This document shows, in pieces, positions 15,527-24,549 of a stretch of 64,000 nucleotides of DNA. The position numbers and the translations under genes are program-made. Numbering within the stretch: the stretch's first letter is position 1; each line of letters starts with the position of its first letter. The notes beneath the pieces are model-generated. The model was not told the DNA's origin and searched no databases. It worked only from the letters and a program-made list of their open reading frames with translations. The stretch is from Kitasatospora sp. NBC_01250 (lineage in GTDB: Bacteria; Actinomycetota; Actinomycetes; Streptomycetales; Streptomycetaceae): the NCBI RefSeq assembly GCF_036226465.1, contig NZ_CP108476.1, positions 868,001 to 932,000 of the forward strand, written 5' to 3'.

Positions 15527-16450
15527 ATGACCGACGAGACGGGGCGGGACTGCCCCGCCATGCGGCCCGTGGTGCGGGAGACGTACGGTCCGGCCGACCT
15601 GGGCGGGCTGCAGATCTTCGCCGGCGGGTTCATCAACTTCGGCTACTGGCGGGGCATCGATCTGGCTCTCCCGCTCGGCGAGGCGGAGCGGATCCGCAGT
15701 CAGGAGGACCTCTACCGGCTGGTCCTGGACGCCGCCGGGCCGCTGCGCGAGCGGCGGGTGCTGGAGGTGGGCTGCGGGCTCGGGATGGGCTGCGCGCTGG
15801 CGCTGCGGGAGTACGGCCCCGGCGAGGTCACCGGCATGGACATCCACCCCGAGCAGCTGCGCCGGGCCCGTGCGGCGCACGCCGGTCTGCTGGAGCGCGA
15901 GCCGCAGCGGCTGCGGTTCGTCCAGGGGGCGGCGGAGCAGATGCCGTCGGGGGCGGGCGGGTTCGACGCCGTCGTGAGTGTGGAGGCCGCCCAGCACTTC
16001 CCGGATCTGACCGCCTTCGCCGCGGAGGCCGCGCGGGTGCTGCGCCCGGGCGGGCGGGCGGTCGTCACCAGCTTCTTCACCGTCGACGACGGGCCGGACC
16101 GGCCGGGCGAACTCGCTAAGCTGCTGGAGACGTTCGCGGGCGGCCTGGACATCGCCCGGCCGGTGGCCGCGCTCGCACAGGCCTTCACGGCGGCCGGGCT
16201 CACCCAGGTGCGCGTCGAGTCGATCGGGCCGCAGGTGTGGGCCGGGTGGGACCGCTGGCTCTCCCGCTGGTGGGAGCCGGGCAGCTGGCCGCGCAACTTC
16301 CTGCACGCCTACCGGAGCGGGCTGTTGGACTACTACGTCGTCACGGCCGTCCGGCCGGGGAGCGGCCCGGACGACCCCGACAGCCCTGACGACCCCGATG
16401 ACCCCAACGGCTCCGACGGCCTCAACGGCCCCCGGCCGGCGGCACGGTGA
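15527..16450 (+). CDS. SAM-dependent methyltransferase (class I), first gene of a glycosidase operon
   Basis: The 307-residue protein has class I methyltransferase motifs: LEVGCGLGMGCALAL (motif I), TGMDIHPEQL (motif II), FDAVVSVEAAQHFPD (motif IV) and LRPGGRAVVTSFF. The N-terminal GGFINFGYWRG resembles small-molecule O/C-methyltransferases acting on natural products or lipids. The ATG at 15527 follows CAGGAGGG. The last 35 residues are a low-complexity Asp/Pro/Ser run (DDPDSPDD-type). The stop overlaps the GTG of the beta-galactosidase gene (GTGA at 16447-16450), so the two are translationally coupled. Why a methyltransferase is coupled to glycosidases is unclear; methylated sugars are one possibility. 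Confidence 0.88.
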   Translation: MTDETGRDCPAMRPVVRETYGPADLGGLQIFAGGFINFGYWRGIDLALPLGEAERIRSQEDLYRLVLDAAGPLRERRVLEVGCGLGMGCALALREYGPGEVTGMDIHPEQLRRARAAHAGLLEREPQRLRFVQGAAEQMPSGAGGFDAVVSVEAAQHFPDLTAFAAEAARVLRPGGRAVVTSFFTVDDGPDRPGELAKLLETFAGGLDIARPVAALAQAFTAAGLTQVRVESIGPQVWAGWDRWLSRWWEPGSWPRNFLHAYRSGLLDYYVVTAVRPGSGPDDPDSPDDPDDPNGSDGLNGPRPAAR

Positions 16451-18501
16451 ACGACGGTGCGGCCCGCCCGGCCGCCCTCACCCGGGTCCCCGGCCTGCTG
16501 TACGGCGGGGACTGGAACGCCGAGCAGTGGCCCGAGGAGGTCTGGGCGGAGGACCTGGAGCTGATGGCGCAGGCCGGGGTCAACCTGGTCACCGTCGGCG
16601 TCTTCGCCTGGGCCAGGCTCCAACCCGACGCCGACAGCTGGGACTTCGGCTGGCTGGACCGGCTGCTGGACCGCTGCCACGCGCACGGCGTCGCCGTCGA
16701 CCTGGCCACCGCCACCGCCTCGCCACCCGCCTGGCTGGTCCGCGCCCACCCCGAGCTGCTGCCGGTCACCGCGGACGGGGTGCGGCTGGAGTTCGGCTCG
16801 CGCCAGCACTACTGCCCCTCCTCCCCCGTCTACCGGGCCGCCGCCGTCCGGCTCACCCGGGCACTGGCCGCGCGCTACCACGGCCATCCGGCGCCCGTGC
16901 TGTGGCACGTCCACAACGAGTACGGCGACCACGTCACGGAGTGCTTCTGCCCCGACTCCGCCGCCGCCTTCCGCCGCTGGCTGCGCGAGCGGTACGGCGG
17001 GCGGATCGCGGAGCTCAACCGCTGCTGGGGCACGGCCTTCTGGTCGCAGCACTACGGGCGGTTCGCGGAGATCGAGCCGCCGCGCACCGCGCCCGGTCCG
17101 GTCAACCCGACCCAGCTCCTTGACTGGCGCCGGTTCGGCTCGGACGCGCTGCTGGCGCTGTACCGCGCCGAGAAGGCCGTCCTCGACGAGGTCTCGCCCG
17201 GCGTGCCGGTCACCACCAACTTCATGTCGATGCTCAAGTCGCTGGACTACTGGGAGTGGAGCCGCCACGAGGACCTGGTCTCCGACGACTCCTACCCCGA
17301 CCCCGCCGACCCGCGCGCCCACGTGACCGCGGCGATGAACTACGACCTGATGCGCTCGCTCAAGGGCGGCCGACCCTGGCTGCTGATGGAGCAGGCGCCG
17401 TCCGCCGTCAGCTGGCGGCCGGTCAACCTGCCCAAACCGCCCGCCCTGTACCGGCTCTGGTCGCTGCAGGCGCTGGCCCGGGGCGCCGACGGGGTGCTGC
17501 ACTTCCAGTGGCGCGCCTCGGTGGCCGGTGCCGAGAAGTTCCACAGCGCGATGCTGCCGCACCGGGGCACCGCCTCGCGCGGCTGGCGGGCGACCGTCGA
17601 CCTGGGCGCCGAGCTGCGCCGGCTGGGCGAGATCGCCGGCAGCCGGATCCGCGGGCGGGCGGCCGTGCTGCTCGACTGGGACAGCTGGTGGGCACTGGAG
17701 CTGGACGACCACCCCTCGGCCCGGCTGCGCTGGCCCGACCTGCTCCGGCCCTGGTACGCGGCACTGTACGAGCGCGGCATCACCGTGGACTTCGTGCCGC
17801 CCACCGGCGAGCTGGACGGCCACCGGCTGCTGCTGGCCCCCAACCTGTACCTGCTCGACACCGCCACCGCCGAGCGGCTCACCGCCTTCGTGGCGGCGGG
17901 CGGCCAGTTGGTCTGCGGTCCGTTCAGCGGGATCAGCGACCGGCACGACCACATCCACCCCGGCGGCCACCCGGGACCGCTGCGCCCGCTGCTGGGCGTC
18001 GTCGTGGACGAGCACTGGCCGATCCCGGACGGAGCGGCGACGGCCGTGCGGTTCGGGGAGCGCGAGCTGCAGGCGGTGCACTGGAGCGAGTGGCTCGAGC
18101 TGGCGGGGGCCGAGGCCCTCGCGTACTACACCGAGGGCGAGTTGGCCGGCCTGCCCGCCGTCACCAGGCGCCGCCACGGCCGCGGCGGCGCGTGGTACCT
18201 GAGCTGCCGGCTCGGCACCGCCGACGTGGGGTCGGTGCTCGACCTGCCGATCGCCGAGGCCGGGGTGGCCCCGGAGCTGGCGGGCCTGCCCGACGGCGTC
18301 GAGGCCACCCGCCGCCGGGCCGCCGACGGGACCGACTACCTGTTCCTGCTCAACCACCGCCCGGCCGCCTGCCACGTCCCGCTGGCCGGCGGGACCGACC
18401 TGCTCACCGGCGCGGACGTCAGCGGGGGCGTGAGCCTGGACCCGCTCGGCGCCGCCGTCGTCCGCGTTCCGCTGCCCACACCCGCCGAGGAGCGCTCATG
18501 A
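16447..18501 (+). CDS. GH42 beta-galactosidase
   Basis: The 684-residue protein starts with LLYGGDWNAEQWPEEVW and LMAQAGVNLVTVGVFAWARLQP, typical of glycoside hydrolase family 42. The general acid/base is Glu158 in VHNEYGDH and the nucleophile is Glu315 in LLMEQAPS. The middle part contains the Cys-free trimerisation domain, and the C-terminus forms beta-sandwich domains (FLLNHRPAACHVPL). There is no signal peptide, so it acts in the cytoplasm on imported beta-galactosides. It is coupled at both ends: GTGA with the methyltransferase and ATGA with the GH63-like gene. The linker to the family's usual length (about 680) is complete. Confidence 0.95.
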   Translation: MNDGAARPAALTRVPGLLYGGDWNAEQWPEEVWAEDLELMAQAGVNLVTVGVFAWARLQPDADSWDFGWLDRLLDRCHAHGVAVDLATATASPPAWLVRAHPELLPVTADGVRLEFGSRQHYCPSSPVYRAAAVRLTRALAARYHGHPAPVLWHVHNEYGDHVTECFCPDSAAAFRRWLRERYGGRIAELNRCWGTAFWSQHYGRFAEIEPPRTAPGPVNPTQLLDWRRFGSDALLALYRAEKAVLDEVSPGVPVTTNFMSMLKSLDYWEWSRHEDLVSDDSYPDPADPRAHVTAAMNYDLMRSLKGGRPWLLMEQAPSAVSWRPVNLPKPPALYRLWSLQALARGADGVLHFQWRASVAGAEKFHSAMLPHRGTASRGWRATVDLGAELRRLGEIAGSRIRGRAAVLLDWDSWWALELDDHPSARLRWPDLLRPWYAALYERGITVDFVPPTGELDGHRLLLAPNLYLLDTATAERLTAFVAAGGQLVCGPFSGISDRHDHIHPGGHPGPLRPLLGVVVDEHWPIPDGAATAVRFGERELQAVHWSEWLELAGAEALAYYTEGELAGLPAVTRRRHGRGGAWYLSCRLGTADVGSVLDLPIAEAGVAPELAGLPDGVEATRRRAADGTDYLFLLNHRPAACHVPLAGGTDLLTGADVSGGVSLDPLGAAVVRVPLPTPAEERS

Positions 18502-20714
18502 GCCCGCTGAACCGCCGTCACTTCCTGGCCGGAACCACCGCCACCGGGGTCGCCCTCACCATGGCCGGTGCGCTCGGGGCCCCGGCCGCTGAGGCTGCTG
18601 CCGGTCCTGATGCCGCTGCCGGTCCCGATGCCGCTGCCGCTGCCGCTGCCGACGAGCGCTGGGCCGATGTGCTGGACCTGCACGGCACCCCCACCCAGGC
18701 CTACCCCGGCGACGCCGCCGACAACAACCCGATCAACGTCTTCGCCGACCTCGGCGCCTGGCACGCCTACGCCCTGCCGCGCCCGCAGGACCCCCTCGGC
18801 GGCTTCACCGGCCCGCTCCACCTGGCCCAGGAGTACCCCTGGTGGCTCAGCGACGGCTTCAGCCGCCTGCTGGTGAGCGAGCAGGGCCGGGCGCTGGACC
18901 TCACCGCGGGCGGCGCGCCCCGACTCCAGTCCCTGCCGGGCCTGTTACGGCAGTCCTACCAGCTGGGCGGCGGGCTCGCGCTCACCCTCGAACTGCGCTT
19001 CGCCGGCAACCGCACCGCCCTGGTCCGGGCCCGGCTGGTCAACGGCGGCCCGGGCGAGCGGACCCTGGCGATCGCCTGGAGCGGCACGCTGCTGCGCCCG
19101 GCCGACGCCCCGCAGCACGACGCGCCGACGCTGGTCGCGGCCGAGCGCGGCGTCGGCGTCCGGTTCGCCCGGGTGCGGCAGACCTGGGACTACCTCACCG
19201 ACGGCACCGAGCGCTTCGAGGTCCGCCACCTCGACCCGGTGCGCACCACCCTCAGCGGTGACGGCTACCGCACCGAACTGGCCGACTCCGTAAGGCTGGT
19301 AGCGGGTGCCGAGCACACCCTGGACTGGACCGAGAGCTACACCTTCACCGACGCCGAGTACGCCCGCGCCGTCACCGAGGCCGACGCCGCACTGCGCGCA
19401 CCGGAGGCGGTCGTGGCGGCCGGCGCCGCGCGCTGGGCCGGCTACCTCGCCCGGGCCACCGAGGGCGTCCCGGCCGCGCGGGCGCGCACGGCCGTCAAGT
19501 GCGTCCAGACGCTGGTCACCAACTGGCGCAGCCCGGCCGGGCAGATCCGGCACGACGCGGTCACGCCCTCGCTCTCCAACAAGTGGTTCAACGGCGCCTG
19601 GGCCTGGGACACCTGGAAGCAGGCCGTCGGCACCGCCGTCTTCGCGCCCGCCCTGGCCGCCGACCAGATCCGGGCGATGTTCGACCACCAGATCGCCCCC
19701 GACTGGTCCGACCGTCCCGCGGACGCCGGCATGGTCCCGGACTGCATCTTCTACAACGACCCCAGCACCGGCGGCGGCAACTGGAACGAGCGCAACTCCA
19801 AGCCCCCGCTGGCCTCCTGGGCGGTCTGGGAGGTCTACCGGCGCGGCGGCGACCGCGCGTTCCTGCACGAGCTGCTGCCCAAGCTGACCGCCTACCAGCA
19901 GTGGTGGTACCGCGACCGGGACCACGACGGCGAGGGCCTGTGCGAGTACGGCGCCACGGTGGACCCGGCCAACGCCACCCCCGAGGACTGCCGCCAGGCC
20001 GCGGCCTGGGAGTCGGGCATGGACAACGCCCCGCGCTTCGACGCGGCCCTCGGCGCCGGCGTCGTCGCCAACCACGGCAAGGACGGCACCCTGCTGGGCT
20101 GGTCCCTGACCCAGCGCTCCGTCGACCTGAACGCCTACCAGGCCGCCGACCACCGCCACCTGGCCGCCATCGCGGCCGAGTTGGGCGACGCACCGACCGC
20201 CGCCCGGCTGCGCGGCCAGGCCCAGGCGATCGACCGGGCCGTCCGCGACACCATGTTCGACCAGGCCACCGGCTGGTTCCACGACACCGACCTGACCACC
20301 GGCGCCCGCCTCACCGCCCGTGGCCGCGGCATCGAGGGCGCCGTCCCGCTCTGGTCCGGCACCGCCTCCCCCGCCCAGGCCCGAGCGGTCCGCGCCCTGC
20401 TGCTCGCCCCCGGCGAGTTCGGCACCGCGATGCCGTTCCCGACCGTCGCCCGCAGCTCCGCCTTCTTCGACCCGGCCGGCTACTGGCGCGGCCTGTCCTG
20501 GATCGACCAGAGCTACTTCGCCCTGACCGGTCTGCGCCGCTACGGCTGGCACCAGGACGCCGCGCAACTGACCGAGCGCCTGCTGGCGACCGCCGAGGGG
20601 CTGAGCAGCGACGGCCCGCTGCGGGAGAACTACGACCCGCTGACCGGCGCGGGGCGCAACTCCACCAACTTCAGCTGGTCGGCGGCGCTGGTGCTGCTGA
20701 TGCTGCGCGCCTGA
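18498..20714 (+). CDS. Secreted GH63-like (YgjK-type) glucosidase
   Basis: The 738-residue protein has a twin-arginine signal (RRHFLAGTTATGVALTMAG) followed by an Ala/Gly/Pro/Asp repeat near residues 35-53. It then has an N-terminal beta-sandwich and a C-terminal (alpha/alpha)6 barrel with the family landmarks FNGAWAWDTWKQA (catalytic acid Asp), WNERNSKPPLASWAVWEVY and PAGYWRGLSWIDQSYFAL. E. coli YgjK and fungal/actinobacterial relatives cleave alpha-linked glucose disaccharides. ATG at 18498 overlaps the GH42 stop and follows GAGGAG. Codon 150 (18945-18947) is TTA, so bldA may gate it. It should act outside the membrane, complementing the cytoplasmic GH42 enzyme. The exact substrate is unknown. 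Confidence 0.88.
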   Translation: MSPLNRRHFLAGTTATGVALTMAGALGAPAAEAAAGPDAAAGPDAAAAAAADERWADVLDLHGTPTQAYPGDAADNNPINVFADLGAWHAYALPRPQDPLGGFTGPLHLAQEYPWWLSDGFSRLLVSEQGRALDLTAGGAPRLQSLPGLLRQSYQLGGGLALTLELRFAGNRTALVRARLVNGGPGERTLAIAWSGTLLRPADAPQHDAPTLVAAERGVGVRFARVRQTWDYLTDGTERFEVRHLDPVRTTLSGDGYRTELADSVRLVAGAEHTLDWTESYTFTDAEYARAVTEADAALRAPEAVVAAGAARWAGYLARATEGVPAARARTAVKCVQTLVTNWRSPAGQIRHDAVTPSLSNKWFNGAWAWDTWKQAVGTAVFAPALAADQIRAMFDHQIAPDWSDRPADAGMVPDCIFYNDPSTGGGNWNERNSKPPLASWAVWEVYRRGGDRAFLHELLPKLTAYQQWWYRDRDHDGEGLCEYGATVDPANATPEDCRQAAAWESGMDNAPRFDAALGAGVVANHGKDGTLLGWSLTQRSVDLNAYQAADHRHLAAIAAELGDAPTAARLRGQAQAIDRAVRDTMFDQATGWFHDTDLTTGARLTARGRGIEGAVPLWSGTASPAQARAVRALLLAPGEFGTAMPFPTVARSSAFFDPAGYWRGLSWIDQSYFALTGLRRYGWHQDAAQLTERLLATAEGLSSDGPLRENYDPLTGAGRNSTNFSWSAALVLLMLRA

Positions 20715-20715
20715 T

Positions 20716-20736
20716 CCCCGGCGTCCTGCGCCGGGG
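20716..20736 (+). terminator. Short hairpin directly after the glycosidase operon
   Basis: CCCCGGCG (20716-20723) and CGCCGGGG (20729-20736) pair perfectly around TCCTG, one base after the stop codon. It is a likely terminator or RNA-end stabiliser, followed six bases later by a much larger hairpin. Confidence 0.6.
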
Positions 20737-20741
20737 ACGTG

Positions 20742-20794
20742 ACGAGGTGCACCGGCTCACGGGTTCTCGGAACCCGTGAGCCGGTGCACCTCGT
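20742..20794. terminator. Perfect 25-bp inverted repeat, bidirectional terminator between convergent genes
   Basis: Arms at 20742-20766 and 20770-20794 are exact inverses, with only TCG between them. The hairpin would be extremely stable. It lies between the GH63-like stop and the lipase stop, so it can stop transcription from both sides. No U-tract is present on either strand. Confidence 0.85.
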
Positions 20795-20829
20795 GCGCGG
20801 CACACTCCGGCCGTACTACGGCCTGTGGA

Positions 20830-22140
20830 TCAGCAGTTCGAGGGAGCGGTACCGTCGGCGAACCGGTCGGCGATCCACGCCAGGTACTCCTGCTGCGCCT
20901 CGAACGGGATCGTGTTGTGGGTCGCGCCCTGGTAGGTCGTGTACTCGACCGGCCGGCCGAACGTGCAGGCCCGCCTGATGTACTGCTCGGTGGAGTGCGG
21001 GTTGATGACCGTGTCGGCCGTCCCCTGCATGACCAGCACCGGAGCCACGGTGGTGGCGTACCCCGGGGTGTTCTCGTGGAAGCGGTTGCTCCACGCCTGC
21101 GGCACGTCGCGCACCGGCTTGAACAGGGTGTCCAACTGGTGCTCGTCGGCCACGTTGTTCTGGATCACGTCGGCGAAGTGCTCGATGCACGCGACTCCGT
21201 CGCCCGCCAGCGCCTGCAGCCCGGCCTCCTGCAGCACGTCGGTCGCGCGGAGTTCGGGGTAGGCCGCCAGGAACCCCCGGTAGACGTTGATCCGCAGCGC
21301 GGCGTTGTGCGCCTCCGAGGACTCGTTGCGCGGACCGGGCGGCACGAGTCCGGCGAACTGCGGACCGAGGTCGGCCGCCGGCGCGAGCGCGGCCACGCCG
21401 ACCAGGTCGAGGTCCGGGCTGTAGGCCGGGCCGTACTGGGCGACGAACAGCCCGGCACCGCCGCCCTGCGACCAGCCCAGCACGGCCACCCGCTTGCCCG
21501 CGTGCGCCGTGCGGAGCTGCTGCGCCGCGGTGACCGAGTCCAGCACGTTGTGCGTCTCGGTCGCACCGACCACGTACTGATGGACGCCGGGCGTCCCCAG
21601 CCCCTGGTAGTCGGTCGCCACCACCACGTCACCGGCACCGAGGAAGTCGGTCAGTGCCGGAACCCCGACATCGATCCCGAACGGGCTCTGGTAGCTGAAG
21701 TAGTCGTCGAGGTTCCGGGCCGGATCCGGCGCGGCCGACGGCGCGCACTGCCGCGGGCCACCGACGGTCCCGTGGGCCCACGCCACCACGTTCCGCCCGC
21801 CCGACGGCGCCGGCCCGTCCGGCCAGACGACCAGACCGGAGACGGCGACCGGCGTGCCGTCGTGCAGCGTCGACAGGTAGAGGATCTTGCACGCCCGCGC
21901 ATGCCCGGGCCCGTCGATGCGACGAGCCCAGATCAGGTCACCATGTTGGCCGCTGGGCAGCGGTGACGGCGGTTCGTAGAAGTCGGCCCCGTCCGGGCCC
22001 ACCGCCACCCCGGGCGCGCACCGCGCCGCGCGGTCCCCATCGGGTCCGGCCGCGGCGGTGGCCCCTTGCACGCTCAGCCCCGCGGTGGCAAGGAGGGTCG
22101 TCAGGGCAGCCGCAGTGACTGCCCGTAGCCAGGCTCTCAT
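20830..22140 (-). CDS. Secreted lipase/esterase, alpha/beta-hydrolase (LIP family)
   Basis: The 436-residue protein has a Sec signal peptide of about 30 residues (RAVTAAALTTLLATAGLSVQGATA) and belongs to the secretory-lipase group. It shows VVAWAHGTVGG as the oxyanion strand, the nucleophile elbow GWSQGG, Asp in QGTADTVINP and His in GATHNTIPF, giving a full Ser-Asp-His triad. The secreted mature protein should hydrolyse extracellular acyl esters. Several Cys pairs (CAPGV, CKILY, CIEHF, RRACTF, SNC) could form disulfides outside the cell. It is a single gene with a 200-bp upstream gap, ended by the large hairpin at 20742-20794. Confidence 0.9.
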   Translation of the reverse strand: MRAWLRAVTAAALTTLLATAGLSVQGATAAAGPDGDRAARCAPGVAVGPDGADFYEPPSPLPSGQHGDLIWARRIDGPGHARACKILYLSTLHDGTPVAVSGLVVWPDGPAPSGGRNVVAWAHGTVGGPRQCAPSAAPDPARNLDDYFSYQSPFGIDVGVPALTDFLGAGDVVVATDYQGLGTPGVHQYVVGATETHNVLDSVTAAQQLRTAHAGKRVAVLGWSQGGGAGLFVAQYGPAYSPDLDLVGVAALAPAADLGPQFAGLVPPGPRNESSEAHNAALRINVYRGFLAAYPELRATDVLQEAGLQALAGDGVACIEHFADVIQNNVADEHQLDTLFKPVRDVPQAWSNRFHENTPGYATTVAPVLVMQGTADTVINPHSTEQYIRRACTFGRPVEYTTYQGATHNTIPFEAQQEYLAWIADRFADGTAPSNC

Positions 22141-22340
22141 CAGGTTTCCCGTTCACTGGACGCCGGACGCCTCCGGCCGGCCTCGCGGGCGGCGGCGTGA
22201 GCCGACTTTCATGGTCAAGCCGAGGCTACGATCCAGTGAGCGAGAAGTCACTTACCGTGACATGACCCGCGTGTTCCCGAGTGCGACGACGGACCTCGGA
22301 TCGACCGACCGTGTCCGGCTGGAGCACCGGGGCCCCGGGC

Positions 22341-23360
22341 TCACCGCCCGAGCAGGCGCCGCAGCCAGCGGGAGCGGGCCTCGCGGGCGTCGCGGGTGAG
22401 CGCGGCCTGCGGGGCGAGGGCGTCGAAGCCGTGGAACGCGCCCGACCAGACGTGCAGTTCGGCCTCGCCGCCGCACTGCCAGAGCGTGTTGGCGTAGGCC
22501 ACGACCTCGTCCCGGAAGGTCTCGGCCGAGCCCACCTCCAGGTAGGCCGGGGGCAGCGCGGACAGGTCGGTGGCGCGGGCGGGGGCCGCGTAGGGCGGCA
22601 GGTCGGCGGCGCCGTAGCGGTCGCCCAGCAGGGCCTGCCACGCGGTGGCGTTGGAGGTGCGGTCCCACAGGTCACGGCCGGCCATCTGGTGGCTGGAGAA
22701 GGTGGCGCCGCGGTCGTCGAGCATCGGGCTCAGCAGCAACTGGCCGATCGGCACCGGCCCGCCGCGGTCGCGGGTCAGCAGGGCGAGCGCGGCGGCGAGT
22801 CCGCCGCCCGCGCTCTTGCCCGCGATGATGATGCGCTCGGCGTCGATGCCGAGTTCGGCCGCGTGCTCGGCCGCCCAGCGCAGTCCGGCGTAGCAATCCT
22901 CCACCGGGCCGGGGTAGCGCGTCTGCGGCGCCAGGCGGTACTCGACGGAGATGACCGCGAGCCCCAGCGGCTGCGCCCATTCGCGCAGCACCCCCGGCAG
23001 CACGGCCCAGGCGTTGCCCATGATCATGCCGCCGCCGTGCAGGTAGTAGACGAGCGGCAGCGGGCCGGTGGCCCCCGCGGGCCGGGCGCTGACCAGGCGG
23101 ACCTCCGGCCCGTCCGCGACGCCCGGCGCCCGCAGCTGCGCGACCTCGAACCGGCCGTCCTCCTGCAGCTGTTGGAGCGTCGGCCAGGGCCGGGACGTGG
23201 CATCCTGGTGCTGCCTGGCCGCGAGGTTCTCCGGGGTGAGCGGCTTCTCCAGCAGCTCCCCGAAGGAAGCCAGCACGGGAGCCAGCTCCGGGTCCACGGG
23301 GGGCGCGGGCCTGGCCGGCGCGGCGGGGCCGATGTCCATGGGTATCCCTTCGGCGGTCAC
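22341..23360 (-). CDS. Alpha/beta-hydrolase, hormone-sensitive-lipase type carboxylesterase
   Basis: The 339-residue cytoplasmic protein has the HSL family motif YLHGGGMIMG (oxyanion hole H-G-G-G), the nucleophile motif GKSAGGG in place of the usual G-D-S-A-G-G, Asp/Glu in YLEVGSAETFRDE and His in AFHGFDAL. It should hydrolyse short-chain esters. GTG at 23360 overlaps the stop of the kinase-like gene (GTGA) and has GGGGAGG eight bases upstream; an ATG at 23339 is possible but less well supported. The coupling means that one transcript makes the kinase-like protein first and the esterase second. The G-K-S in place of G-D-S is seen in some bacterial members. Confidence 0.88.
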   Translation of the reverse strand: MTAEGIPMDIGPAAPARPAPPVDPELAPVLASFGELLEKPLTPENLAARQHQDATSRPWPTLQQLQEDGRFEVAQLRAPGVADGPEVRLVSARPAGATGPLPLVYYLHGGGMIMGNAWAVLPGVLREWAQPLGLAVISVEYRLAPQTRYPGPVEDCYAGLRWAAEHAAELGIDAERIIIAGKSAGGGLAAALALLTRDRGGPVPIGQLLLSPMLDDRGATFSSHQMAGRDLWDRTSNATAWQALLGDRYGAADLPPYAAPARATDLSALPPAYLEVGSAETFRDEVVAYANTLWQCGGEAELHVWSGAFHGFDALAPQAALTRDAREARSRWLRRLLGR

Positions 23361-24457
23361 GACAGGACCTCCCCTGCCGTGCGGCGGATCTGCTCCAGCG
23401 GGTAGGGGGCCTTTCGGTCCTCCCGCTGGAGGCGGCGGTAGAACGCGGACATCACCGTGGCGAGCGGCGCGTGCCGGGTCAGCAGCGCCGCCACCCCGCC
23501 GGGGAGGCCCTGCGGCGGCTCGCCCTCGGCGAAGGCGCGGATCAGTGCGTCGCGCTCGTCCCCCCGGTGGCCGTACCGGTGGGTGACCAGCCAGTGCACC
23601 AGGTGGGTGATGGTGTAGCAGCGGTCGTAGCTCCGGTGCTGCTCGAAGAACTCGGCCTCCGGCGGCTCCAGTTCGAAGCGGGAGGAGAACGCGAGGCCGT
23701 AGTCGGCGAAGTACAGCCGCCGGCCGTCGGTCAGGATGTTCTCGAAGTGCGCGTCGAAGTGCAGCAGCCCGCGCGCGTGCATGAACGAGGTGACGGACGC
23801 CAACTCCCGCTCCACCATGGCGCAGGCGCGGTCGGCGGCCGGTCCGCCCGCCCGCAGTCGTTCGCCCAGCCAGTGGCCCAGGGTCTGCGGCAGGTACTCC
23901 AGGAAGAGCGCGAGGTGCGCCGGTGCCTGCCGCAGGGCCTCGAGCCGTTCGCGGACCTCCGGCCCACCGCCCCAGTAGGCAACGGTCTTCGCTACGTCGG
24001 CCAGGTCCTCCGGCAGGCCTGGCGCCGTGGTGTTCGGCAGTACCCGCCAGTGGTAGGTCAGCGGGAATCCCGGGTGCTCTCCCGCGAGCACCCAGTCGGT
24101 GGTCATGGTGTGCACCGCGAGCTCGCGCCAGGCCCCGAAGCCGGGGCTGCCGATGCCGTAGTGGCAGAAGGCCGGCAGCGAGAACACGTTCGCGGTGGAC
24201 CGGGTGTGCTCCGGCCGCGTCTCCAGGGCGGTGAGCGGCACCAGCTTCACGAAGACCGGGGTGCCCGCCACCTGGAGCAGCGCCGTTCTGCCGCCGATGC
24301 CGGAACCCAATGGCTGTGCCCCGTCGACGAGTTCACGCAGCTCGTGATCGCCGCGCAGCGCCAGCGAGCCGGCGACGGCGCCGTGGGCCGCCCGCCGCGC
24401 GGCAGTTGACCGATCGACGTGCTCTCGTGCGGCACCCACCCGGCACCGACCCCCCAT
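23357..24457 (-). CDS. Kinase-fold protein (Ser/Thr kinase or APH-like)
   Basis: The protein of about 366 residues has a kinase-like core: a nucleotide loop region GSGIGGRTALLQVAG, a Lys in TPVFVKLVPL, then GLLHFDAHFENILTDGRRLYFADYGLAF, where H-F-D-A-H-F-E-N is the catalytic loop and D-Y-G replaces the D-F-G metal site. This arrangement is shared by aminoglycoside phosphotransferase-like and small-molecule kinases. The substrate is unknown. The start is uncertain: ATG at 24457 lacks a clear ribosome-binding site, and an in-frame TTG at 24475 overlaps the hairpin at 24475-24518. It is coupled to the esterase gene downstream. Confidence 0.75.
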   Translation of the reverse strand: MGGRCRVGAAREHVDRSTAARRAAHGAVAGSLALRGDHELRELVDGAQPLGSGIGGRTALLQVAGTPVFVKLVPLTALETRPEHTRSTANVFSLPAFCHYGIGSPGFGAWRELAVHTMTTDWVLAGEHPGFPLTYHWRVLPNTTAPGLPEDLADVAKTVAYWGGGPEVRERLEALRQAPAHLALFLEYLPQTLGHWLGERLRAGGPAADRACAMVERELASVTSFMHARGLLHFDAHFENILTDGRRLYFADYGLAFSSRFELEPPEAEFFEQHRSYDRCYTITHLVHWLVTHRYGHRGDERDALIRAFAEGEPPQGLPGGVAALLTRHAPLATVMSAFYRRLQREDRKAPYPLEQIRRTAGEVLS

Positions 24458-24474
24458 CGGTTGAGATCTGACCA

Positions 24475-24518
24475 AGGGTGTCCGGGACCGGTCCGGGCAG
24501 GACGGTCCCGGACACCCT
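24475..24518 (-). terminator. 16-bp hairpin between the nitrilase-like and kinase-like genes
   Basis: AGGGTGTCCGGGACCG (24475-24490) and its exact inverse (24503-24518) flank a 12-base loop, 31 bp after the nitrilase-like stop and just before the kinase-like start. It may terminate the first gene or attenuate read-through into the kinase-esterase pair. Confidence 0.65.
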
Positions 24519-24549
24519 CACCATCGCTCGTACCCTACGTGAACGACCG

